From Cardinalis cardinalis (lineage: Eukaryota > Chordata > Aves > Passeriformes > Cardinalidae): a stretch of DNA of 64,000 nucleotides. The notes under the pieces are model-generated. The model saw nothing but the letters and a program-made list of their open reading frames with translations. It had not been told where the DNA came from and searched no databases. Positions within the stretch are counted from its first letter, which is position 1; every line of letters begins with the position of its first letter. A program made the position numbers and the translations under genes. The DNA is taken from the NCBI GenBank assembly GCA_014549065.1, contig JACDOX010000106.1, positions 1,942,480 through 2,006,479 on the forward strand, written 5' to 3'. Shown one piece after another: positions 26,686 through 37,835 of the stretch.

Positions 26686-29470
26686 CTGACACAGACACAC
26701 AACACAAACAGGAAGAAATGGAGAGAGAGACAGGGTGTTATTGATAAAAGATTGTGTGTTTACTAGGCTAACAGTGTCTGCACATTCCTGTAGGTGTGTG
26801 GAAATCTCATTTAACAATGTCACATTCCTGAAGGGTGCAGCTGGCATAATGCAGATAATGCACTTTAAATAAAGCACACATTACCTTGTCATTTTGTAAA
26901 TTAGGCTGCAGCATACTTTAGATAGGGAAAAGGTGATCCCATGGAATGCCTTCACTTCTGATGCTGGTTGAGCCACTGTCATTCCTGTCAAGCCAGACTA
27001 ATTGCTTTGTTTTTGTGGGCTCCTAGGGAATAACACACTTACAAATTTGGAAAAAACAACAACATTGACTGTGGTGACTTTTGATCAATCACCACCTAGC
27101 TGGGAATGTCAGACCTATTAAGTGTCCCCTCTTTGCCAAAAATTAATGAACCAAAAATAAGTACCAGAGTTTGGAACCAGCTCTGTCTCAGCTGTATTCA
27201 ATGCCACAGTCTCACTGGAGGGTGAGGAAAGAGAAAAAAGGAGTGAAAGAAGAAAGCAAAAGTTAGTAATAATTGCAGCAGGTTTTCTTTTTCTTCNTTA
27301 TTAAGTATGAGCAACTACTAGAACTCAAAGTGGCCAAAGTGAAGACAGGTTATTTTTGATTATATTGATCAAAGATTCAAAGAGATTAAAATTGAGGAAT
27401 GAACAATAAGTAGCTCTTCTTGTCCATCATTTCACACACACATGGAGTTGAACAGAAGAAGTTAGCCAAATGAACCAGCTTTTCATAAAATCAAATTCCA
27501 GCCCCACACTTCTGAAGCACTAAAAATTAAGTTGTAGTTTTCCTCCAAATTTTTAATTTTTTAGATCCTCATGAATATTCAGGAGACTGTCTCAAAGTCT
27601 TTGATAAACAACTTTCTGATTAAAAAAACTATTAAACAGACTTTTTAAATTAAGTTTAAAAGAAATATTACATGGTCTAAAATACCACCAAGAAACTTTA
27701 AAGTAATCCAAAGAGGAATGATTTTTTTGATTTCCCAGATCTTATCAAATTTTAGCAGTCACATATNTGGGGGGTTTTTTTGATTTTTTAAAATTCAGTA
27801 CTATTGCAGCCTCTTTTCCTTTTATTTCCCAAGATCTTTTAGCAACAATAAACTTTTTGATTTCCTTTTAAAAGAAGGTCAGATTGTCTCAAGACAATTA
27901 AAAGGAACCATGCTGTTTGAAGTAACACTGCCATTATCCTGCTAATGAGCCCTTGCAATCCTGAAGTTATGGTAGGAGTAAAAGAACTTTGGTACAAACA
28001 ATGACAGTCAGTCCCACAACATTTTTATGTGCCATGTCAGAAGAAATTTGCAAGAGGAAATTGCATCTATTAAGATTATATTCTTGAATCATTTGAAGGT
28101 TAATACTTTCAAAATAAATAAAAGGTCAAAAGCACTGCAGGTCTGCATTTCTCAGGTAAAATGGGAGCCATTCAGCCAGAATAGTTTAGGGTTCAATCAA
28201 AGGCTCNAAGCATAAATTTGCTAGAGCCAAGAAAATAGTTTGGATTTATCTAATGTTTTATTTAATAAGAAATTAAATCTGAAAAATCTCAGAATGCCTA
28301 TTTTGCACCCACTTTCCATATGGAGTGTCTTACCTTTTTCTATTTGAAACTGCCATTAGACTTCCATATTTCTTTATAAATCTAAACACTTTACAAACTT
28401 CAAAATATATGTTAGTGTGTTTTCTTTCAATATTGAAATTGGAGGTGGGTTGGCTAATCACTGTCCCACACCATGGCAAGTTCTTCCACAAACTGTGNAA
28501 AATAATATTTCTATTCTGATATTGCTATAATGTCATTATAATATTTCTATTTTTATATTATTATGTTGTGTACAAGTATACATAGAGAAAGCTACATTTA
28601 TTCCAAGCCTCTGAGGGGCCATGGCCCAGCTGATGTGAGAGCTGAGGCTCTGGGTGNCATCACAGCCCAGGCCATGGGACCAGAGCCTTAAACTCACAAT
28701 GCCACATAAATTATAAAACCTTTTCCTCTTCCCCATGTTTCATTATACAGCTGTCTCAAAGAGGTATTGAAGTAAGTATTGACACAATCAAAATTGTGTA
28801 TTGCGTATAAAATATTTACACAAACAAACATCCTCCTGTGTGGGGTGGGGCTGCCTAGAGGGTTTTCTTACCACATCCATTTTGGTCTCATTATCTCAGC
28901 TACTACACNACCAGCATTGTAAGGAATGGAATTTTTAAATGTGGCCATCACATGGCTGAAGTTCAAAACTGCATCTTAAAATTTAAGCAGAGATTTTTGT
29001 GGAGGCTGGAGGAGTGTCTGTGCAGCCTCAGCAGTCCCAGCTCACCCAGGAGCCCACACAGCTTCCACCAACATCCACAGCCCCCAGCCCTGCCCTGGAT
29101 CCCATCCCACAGCTGCCCTCCAGCCCTGCGTTCTGTGCAGTAAAGAAGAAAGATGTCTGAAATCTGTCTCTATCACTATTAACCCCTCAAAAAACTCACT
29201 GCTNTCCCAAAAATGTCCCTTGGGCTGCTGAGGCCCTGCTAATTATTGTCCAGGACAGTACACTGCATTCCAAGGCCTTGCAGCTCCACCTCTGGTTTCT
29301 GAGCTTCAGAATGCCATTTTATTTTTGACAATACATCCTCTTTCTATATCCTCCCTGCCTCTGCTTTACTCCGTCATTTAGAGGAGACACCAAGTTGTAC
29401 AAATATTTCAGAAACTTGCGGGGAATGCGGCCTGCCAGGAGTGTTTCTCTTCCTGCCCTCCACCACATGC

Positions 29471-29910
29471 CTCAGGTGACAAGAGTCTTCCCTGGTGTGA
29501 CAGCAGTTTTCCCTCACTCACAGCAGTTTTCCCTCAGTGACAGCAGTTTTCCCTCACTCACAGCAGTTTTCCCTCAGTGACAGCAGCTTTCCCTTGTGTG
29601 ACAGCAGTTTTCCCTCAGTGACAGCAGTTTTCCCTCAGATGACAGTAGCTTTCCCTCACTCACAGCAGTTTTCCCTCAGTGACAGCAGTTTTCCCTCAGA
29701 TGACAATAGCTTTCCCTCACTCACAGCAGTTTTCCCTCAGGTGACAGAATAGGAGCTTTCCCTTAAGTGACAGCACAGGATTTTTCCTTCAGGTGACAGC
29801 AGTTTTCCCTCAGGTGACAGAAGAGGAGCCTTCCCTCAGGTGACAGATTTCCTTCAGGTGACAGCATTTTTTCCCTCAGGTGACTGAACAGGGGCCTTCC
29901 CTCAGGTGAC
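29471..29910 (+). repeat. Minisatellite, about 20 units of 18-26 bp
   Basis: The commonest unit is CAGCAGTTTTCCCTCAGTGA with variants ending CTCA, GTGTGA, GATGA or GGTGA. The left half has regular 20-21-bp units, while the right half has 18-26-bp units with insertions such as AGAGGAG. A 61-bp higher-order block (29602-29662) is repeated at 29663-29723 with a single difference. The plus strand is pyrimidine-tract rich. The open frames found across it (29395-29580, 29537-29752) follow from composition and are not considered genes. Confidence 0.95.
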
Positions 29911-32900
29911 ATTCCCCCTCTGTTCAGAGAAAAATATGTTCACAGAAGGAGGAATCTCTTAGGGAGGGACGGAGGAGGGGCATTGTTTATGTGATATCCC
30001 ATGGTTTAGCCAGTCAAGAACCCTTTTCTGCCTGCCAGTAGTTTTCTTTTGGTTGTTACATTTTGTGCTTTTATTAAGAAATAAGCAAACTCTACCCTTT
30101 TTTCTGAGTTTTCTGGAGTTTGGAAGGCTTTAAGGGAGGCGCTGCATGCACAGTGTAACCTTATCTTGGGCATTGGCTTTTTCCAGATGGCAAATAAAAA
30201 GGGATTCAGCATAAACAGTTGTAAAGGAGAAGGATGGGGCTGCAATATGAGACACAGAGTCATTGTCAAAGATTTCTTGTGCTAACTGTAACTTTGCAGA
30301 TTGCGCCGCCAACATTATATGGAAAATGTTGGAGAGGAAGGAAATGATCCCTTTCAATTTCTGCCACTGCATTTATCTTGATTCCCTGGGGCTTTATGGG
30401 CGCAAATTGAAGTCAAGGCAAGAAGGGGAGCATGCTATCTGACTTCAGGCAGTGAAACTGAGGTAGGTATTTTTACTTAATTTACTAAATACTGTGATCA
30501 GTGGTAGTTTATAGCTCAGGTATCAGCCTTTGGATCCCTGCCCAGTGTTGTTTTGCTTTCACTCTTACAAATACATCTACAGCCAGATAAAAGCTTCTTT
30601 GTAAATTTTATTTATTTGGAGTTTCTACATGAGATGAAAAAGCTTTAAATGGTAGATGCAGAACTAGCTTTGGATCTAGACAAATTTTGCACTCACCAAA
30701 ACAAAGTTGAGCCAAATTTAGAAGTAGTGCCATATGACATGCTCTTGGGGAGTGAGAGGCTGGCTGTAGGCCCAGATCTGACAAAGATCTTTTGCATATT
30801 TTTATCTTTATACTCTGTGAATAGTCCCACTGATCATTCTGNCAACCTGAAGTACTGAAACTTCATCAGGCTGGCCCTTAAGTTTTAAAAAATTGATTTT
30901 TAAACGAAAGAACTTTTTAAAAGGTATTTTTTACTTCGCTTTCTGTTTACTGAGCCTTAAGGAAACATTTGTGTCATGTTTTCCAGTCTTTTTTTTTTCA
31001 ATGACAGAAACCCTTTTTTTCTCCTAAAATGAATCTGGATGTTCTCATGCAGACTTAGAACTTTCAGAGATGAGATTTTAGGCAGATGTCATACATTGTA
31101 GGATTCTTGGTAGGACCTGAGAGATTTNGCACCACAGACAACACAGCACTTGTTGAAAGTTTGCTGAATGCCTTGGATCATAATTTCTTTGGGGGCAGAG
31201 TGTTAACTGTGTTGTGGCTAAGCGATGCACATGCAGTTGTGTATAAGTGTGTGTAACTCACTCTTCTGATGCTGTCTGTGTCTGCTTCAGTCTTTTCATT
31301 GCACCATTTTCAGTCCCTCATGCAGCTGGTCCAAGGAAAGTACCAGTGAATTAAAGATAATTACAGGTCAATGACTAATGCTTTTATTCTATGGAAATCA
31401 TGGGGGAAGTGGGTAAGAAAGTGGCAAAGAGTCTGATTTAACTTTACAGCAGGTGTCTTTTGGAAAAAGTCAGCATATCCACAGCAGCAAGGAAAAAAGC
31501 TCTTAAAATTATTATGGAAATTCTCCAGATAACAACCAGAAAATTAAATTTTGCGTGAATGGGGACAAAAACCAATTAGCATGTAGCTGGAAACAACAGA
31601 GAAGCAAGCATTCAAAGGGTATTNTTGATGTGCTTTAATTAAAAATTAAAGTAGCTTAGGGGCTGACCTGAAGTGTTGGCAGTGAAATCAAACCAAACCC
31701 AAGAATGTTTGTTTCACACGCAGCACTTAGCAGCCCCAGCTGCTATCAGCCAATACTGCTACAAGGTTCTACAAAGGGTGCAATTACACAGCCCCTGTCC
31801 CAAACAATCTTCATTTAGTGTAACAGACAGAGGGTGAGAAATAAAGCATAGAAAAAGTGGTTAGTCCTCTGTGAAATAAAAAATATTTATGAGAGGAGGT
31901 GAATACAGATCTCATGTCTGAAGGGAACATTATGCCTTCAGGAGCCTTCTTTCTTGACACTCTTTGTGACAACCCACACTGTTACTTTTATTGTATAATG
32001 GAATATTTTTATTGCTGTTTAACTGAAGGGGTCAGTTAAATACATATTTACCATATTGTTTTTTCACAATTTGTCTCTGCCACTTTTTTTATGTCTACAT
32101 ACCCTCTGTGATTATTTTAGATGCCCAAGGAAGGATAAGACATGAATTATTACAGAGAGAAGCAATGCTGTAGGTGCCCAGGTTGATGCATATTTATACA
32201 TGGATAGTAGATGTTGTATGCAGTTTGAGTGANATAAATTACGATTCCTGGCTGGGCTATTAAAATCTATTTTCACAGCAAGTAAGTGGACAAAGGGAAA
32301 TGAAAGCAGCTTTGCTGAACCTGCAGGACACAGATAAACGTTGAAGCAGAACTCAGCCAATGCCTATGGTCAGGTCTAGCAGAAAAAGTTAATAAATTGT
32401 CAAAAACATACCATGGAATTGTCTATGTCTTTTCAGACTGCAGAAAATGTGTTTTTCCTTGCAATATACTCACTTTAGCCAACCTTTCTCTGAGTTTAAT
32501 AATTTACAGATTGTAATTACTGATTTCCCCAGACTAATAGTTCATTAAATGCATCCCTCTTTTGGGGGACACTGTGGGTAAAAGTGTTGCAGCATCTTCG
32601 GGTGCTCTGTGTTGGTACAGCCCTGGAATTGCTTAGGACTGGAAAGGCCTTGGCACAAAAGTGATCTGCATATTTTTCTTCCAAAGATCCTGATTAGTTA
32701 AAACTTACACAGGAAAAGGTAACCTCCCCAAAATTCCTTGGGAAGTTTTCTTGTGTCAAAACTGCTCTGGAAAAAACTTACAGAATGAACAATACCTGTG
32801 GACTGCGAGGCTTGTTTCAAAGCTCATCAAACGCAAGAACTTCCTTTGACATTAAGACTACATTGGATTATTGAAGTCATCATAAATGACCCAAGAATTC

Positions 32901-34218
32901 CTTGGGAAGGATCCCTACTGTTTCAGGCCCCCTGAGGCGTAAGACTCAACATTCTAAACATTTGACCTAAAGGTAGATTTTTTGGCTTCATTAGATGACT
33001 TATGAGAGACCCATAGCAGGTTCTTTACAACCACTGAAGGGAAAGCCTAAACCATGTCTTGAAATGCAAGTCATGCTCTCTTTCAGTAGAGTCTGCTCTA
33101 TGTAGGCACTGGGGTAGTAAATGGTTTCTGCAACAGCATCTTCAGTTTAATTGCTACTTCATCCAACAAAACCCTGATAAAATCCATAAGACAATCACAC
33201 ACCATAAGCTTTTATATTCTTGGAATATATAGGGATTCCCAATTGTCTTGCTGGCATTATTTATGTCCCATTTGTCTTGCTGNCCTTCTGCTACAGATAG
33301 ATTAGGTCTTTATTTCAGCATTTTATGGCCAATCCTGCCAATCCTAAAAAGTGCCCAATATTGTAGTCCCTTTATTAAGACAATTGGAATATGATCTTTT
33401 CGTAATTTTATACAATATTATTCTCAAGGAATAGTTTTCTAATGGTGCTGTGCTGTTGGCGATTGATTCTCAGTTGTTCAGCATTCTGGCACCTGCATAT
33501 TTCTTACAGGTATACACATGCACACTTTTAATTATCTGTCAGATTAACATACTAAGGACCATGATAACGGAGACACATTTTATTCCAATAATATGACTTT
33601 GTCAAATATTGTAATTGACCCTTTGCAGGTTTTTTCCCTCCTGTAAAGAACTATTATTTCCATTAAGATCTATCTTAAATATATATCACAAAACCAAATA
33701 ATTTCTTAGGCTGCAGTATCTAGAAGCCCCAAGAGCACAGTGAACATTTTGTGAAGTAAAACTTCTAAAGAATTTCGATTTTTAAAAAAATTACCTTACT
33801 TAGATATTAAAAATTATGGAATTTACTATCAAGCAGAGGTTTAATACATAACTTTGAATTTGAAGAAAGCACTTACTACAGAATTTATTATACTTGTAGT
33901 TAGTATATTAACATTTTTCTCATCCAAAATTGAGGCTGAGCAGGAAAATCATCAAAAAATAAACACTTTTTAAAGACAATGAAAGCCATTTTTATTTAAT
34001 ATTATTTTAATATTTTTAATTTAAACTTCATCTCCTTATAAATCCCTTTATTTAGTTACCTAAGAAGCCAAAACAGCATTTCTTCTGATGTANCTTTCAT
34101 ATATTTAATGGCTTCTCTGTGTAAAATTCTTAGTAAATAATATAAGGTTTATTTTTAACGTGAAAAAATCAGAGGAATCTTGTGTGAGTTGGTAGACCAT
34201 TTTAGCAGCATTACCATG

Positions 34219-34232
34219 CTGCCCTCTGGAGT
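34219..34232 (-). promoter_or_regulatory. CTCF-like site
   Basis: On the minus strand ACTCCAGAGGGCAG matches the CTCF core at 12 of 14 positions, including the whole AGRGGGC heart. It is in opposite orientation to the site at 44461. Confidence 0.3.
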
Positions 34233-37077
34233 ACACTGACAAAGCAGTGCATGGTAAAAGTTTTTGAGGAATCTGCTGTTCTTTGCATCCAAGAAAATTA
34301 TCCCTGGGAAAAGAAGCCTTGGCTAAACTCTTTGAAAAGCAGGATGAACATGCAGTGCTTCGCTTCACTTAGCCTAGACTTTTTTGGGCATGTTTTCACT
34401 AGATATGTATTGCTATGTAGGATTTCATCCCTGGCTAGACCCCAAAGCCTTTGATAAAAATGCAAATGATTATTGTAGGATCACCTCAGTGCTTGTATTC
34501 AAGTTCTTTAGTGTAGATTTTGGTTTTTGTTTTAGAATCACCATTCGAGTTTCTCAGCAAAACTGACTTTTGTCATCTGGAGGTGCAAGAGCAGTGTCAG
34601 ATTGTCCCATTGAATCCAGCTTTTGTGGCTTTTGTGTGAAATAAGTCTCAGAAATCCTGGGACTCTACTAGGAGAAAGTAGTAGGTATCAAAGACAACAA
34701 TAACACATTTTCTCTCACAAAACTCTAAAACCCCCAAGATGTTTGGAAGACATATGCATCTGTTGTTTCCTAAATTCACCTTTCTCGAAGATGTGTCTCG
34801 TGGATAAACTAAAAATTCCCTTTCACTCCTCCCTCCTCTCCCTCCCTTCCCCAAATTGCCTTAAAACCATATAATAATGAAAACAAAGGTCAGGAATTTG
34901 TTATTTCTAAGTGCTGGGGAAAAAAACCCCAAACCAAAACACCGAAAAAAGCAGAGTTTAGGCCCAGTTTGAATTTATTTTCTTTTTTTTGGAGTCTATT
35001 CATTAATAAAGATATTTAACACAAAGATTCCCAGTTGCAGATTGTCAATAGCTGGAATTGGGGTTCAAAAACAGCACAGGTCCACAAACAGAAAGTACAA
35101 CAAACCCTTCCTTTATCCTGCTTCTCCAACACAGAGAGACTTTAAAGTGTATATAATTCATATTTATTTCTGGGTCCTTTCTCTGCTCCCACAATTGGAA
35201 AAAATGTACAAGTTAAAAGGAAAGGTTGTTATCTCCAAAAGTGGTTTTAGGGACTTTACAACACTTGGGAGCAGCTAATTAAACTGTTGGAAGTTATTAA
35301 ACATTTTAAGTACTTTTTCATTGGTAGTCAACAGGAATTAGATATCTTATTTCTTTAAGTCTCTTTTTAATGTAAAAAGGTGCCTTTCTTTAGGTGCCTA
35401 AAGACTTCTGAAAATCTGCTTTTTCTTAAGTCTAGGGTTTCAGGTCAGGCAGAAAGAAAATGTAAGCTAAGTGACAGGAATTGCAGATCACCTACAGACT
35501 GACAAGCCATGAAAAATTAAGATCCTGCCAGGAGTCTGCAACATTCACTATGGTGAGAACATTAAACTGCATTTCAGTATAAGCAAGGAAAATACCATCT
35601 ATGGGGAAAGCTACCTGTGAAAATGCAGGGACTCTGTAGGGAAACCNGAGAAGTCCCCAAGATAATGACCCTGATGGAGGCATCAAGGCACTGAGCTGAT
35701 AGGGCATGAAGAGAGACAGGAACTGGCTGAGATGGTCTCTGATTACGATGGAAAACCTGGCTAAAGGGGCATTCCCAGACACTGAGGAAGTCAGATTTGA
35801 ATTGTCACTATAGGTGTCAGGGCAGAGAATCATGACTAGCTACATAATTGTTTTTCTCAAAGGATATCACAACCTCTTACAAACATTTCATTAAATTGTT
35901 AATTACTTCATAGTTGTATTGGATAAGCAGCAGTGTAACTGGCTGCTGGCTCAAGCAGCTGGCTCAAATGAGGAATCAGAAGTGTCCTGAATGCTGTACC
36001 TCTTCAGATTTGCATTGGATCTCCACTGTCTGAATTCTACTTGGATAGTAGCTATTCTGCTTGGATAGCAGCTCAGTTGGTACGTGAGTGATGATCAGGT
36101 TTTTGATGACTGGATGTTGATGGAAAAGGAAAGGAAGTAAGCCCACGTGATCTGCTGTTTAAATCCTAAGTAGACAGTACTGCCTCCTTTATTCTGGAGT
36201 TTGACCTAGTAAGAACTCACTCTGACTTTTTAGAAGGCTTATGATCCTAAGTCCCTCTGGCAATTTAAAAAATACCACCTTCCATTTATAATCTCCAATG
36301 AGAGAAGGTTTAATAGCACTAAATAATTGTTTGGGGGATTTGTTCCCCATACAAGTAAGGAATTATTTGTGTACATATGACTTGCATGGTGAAAAAAATC
36401 CACATTATTAGTATGTCAACTTTTAGGTTTTTTTGAGAAAAGATCACATCAGCAAATAAATCCACATTATCCTGGTAAATATTTTCAAAGAGGATGCAAA
36501 ACCAGATCAGAGCACAAAAATGGCTTTACTAACAGCTTCTACTGAGATTAAATATAGATAAATATATGTATATATCTCCCAAGACAAAATACACAGCTTC
36601 ATATAATCTGCTAAAGAGAAAAGTAAATATTTTGCAACCACAAATGAAGTCAAAGCAAAACATTGTGGTGAGACTTAAGAGGAGTTAACAGACCAAAATG
36701 TCTCATTATTTCACAAATTATAGCAGCATGAAAAAACACTCCTTTAGTTTCAGGATACTTAGGTCTATTTCATGAAATAAAAACATGTGATTAAAACAAA
36801 GCAGCATTTCAAGTGCAGCTCCAGGCGCTGGCTGAGCTCGGTGTGATCGGTGCAGTGCGAGTGACACCAAGCCCACGCTGCAGGTATGAGAAATGGGCTC
36901 CTGTCACAGAAATGGGCTGGCAACAGACACAGCTCCATGCACACCATCTTCCTATGGCCACACCGAGGGCTTTCTCAGGCAAAGTGATACAGTGCATGCT
37001 TTAGGTTCTTTTCACTAATGCTGTGGATTACAGTATTAAGGGTAAAAATGCAACTGGTGGCCTTGACCTGGTTTTTA

Positions 37078-37175
37078 GTGGGTGCCAAGAGCCAAGTTCT
37101 GCCCTCAGTTACACCCTGTAGCTCCCCTGAAGTCTGTGGTGGTGCCAAGTGTAACTGAGGGAAGAATTCAGCTGT
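37078..37175. repeat. Ancient palindromic interspersed repeat relic
   Basis: Arms at 37095-37114 and 37149-37168 are complementary at 18 of 20 positions (left arm AGTTCTGCCCTCAGTTACAC), with a 34-base spacer containing CCTGAAGTCTGTGG. This arrangement, a 'cagttacac' arm, a 'tgaagtc(aa)tgg' centre and a 'gtgtaactgagggcagaat' arm, is one I recognise from an old short palindromic family common in turtle, crocodile and bird genomes. I do not recall its database name with certainty. It is diverged and probably inactive. Confidence 0.55.
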
Positions 37176-37805
37176 TCAAATATGTCCATGGTTACCAAGC
37201 CAACTGGCAGCAATTGCCAGGGAATAATAGGAGTGTTGAGGGCAAGAACCGAGGAGCCTTCGTGGGGCAGTCTGGAGATCTGCACAGTGCTTGTCTACAG
37301 ACTGTCTGGCCTCCTGAAGTCAAAGCTATTAGTTTTTCCTACTTGCTCTAATGTACTGCAGACAAAAAGGGTCTTTCACTGGTGAATGCTGATAAATGAA
37401 ATGCTCACCAGCTGGGGCTCCTGCACTTCTTCGTGCATTGTAGCAGCAGCCTCTTGTTTGTGCCAGACCTAATCTTGAAGTTTCATGGGGCAGAGGAAAG
37501 ATTTGAAAACATTTCAGATTCTAACACAGTAGATCATTATTGTTATTAATGAAGTAGAGCTGAATAGCTTCCAGGCTACTTATGACACAGAAATACTCAT
37601 CTTTTTGCAGCACAGTTAGTAGTTATTTACTGCTTCATATTACTGAAATTGGGAATAGGCTTTCTGGCTCATACACTGACTCCATCTGAGGAAACAAAAG
37701 ATGGCTTTTAATTTCCCAGATGGGGAATCCAAAACTGGAGTATCTGTCTGTACTTATATGGGAAGAAATGAACTTAAACTTTGGTATCTTTAGCTCAAGT
37801 GCCTT

Positions 37806-37835
37806 TGGATATCAGGGATACACCCCTGATATCCA
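37806..37835. other. Perfect inverted repeat, 12-bp arms, 6-base loop
   Basis: The left arm TGGATATCAGGG (37806-37817) is exactly complementary to CCCTGATATCCA (37824-37835), with loop ATACAC. It could fold as a hairpin in DNA or RNA. I see no gene nearby to suggest a terminator or small RNA role. Confidence 0.7.

Larger units (their letters stand above)
15246..29470. other. Gene-poor AT-rich interval, middle-left part
   Basis: Mostly unique AT-rich sequence, with the CA microsatellite (21971-22010), a GC-richer patch at about 22670-22880 open on both strands, and candidate exons at 23750-23807 and 26579-26685. A poly-T run is at about 16501-16515. No identifiable gene or full transposon was seen. 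Confidence 0.6.

Noticed and set aside
26575..26877. 100-codon minus-strand open frame as an intact gene
   Set aside because: Its left part is the pyrimidine tract of a likely splice acceptor and its stop is the TAA within the GTAAGT donor. The region makes more sense as part of a candidate exon in another frame.
28605..28685. Imperfect inverted repeat with GGCCATGGCCCAGC and GCCCAGGCCATGG
   Set aside because: Pairing is broken by several gaps and one ambiguous base; not convincing as a hairpin or terminal inverted repeats.
29395..29752. Open frames across the minisatellite encoding repeated Ser-Asp-Ser-Ser-Phe-Pro units
   Set aside because: They follow from the repeat composition. Unit lengths vary between 18 and 26 bp and are mostly not multiples of three, so a maintained protein repeat is unlikely.
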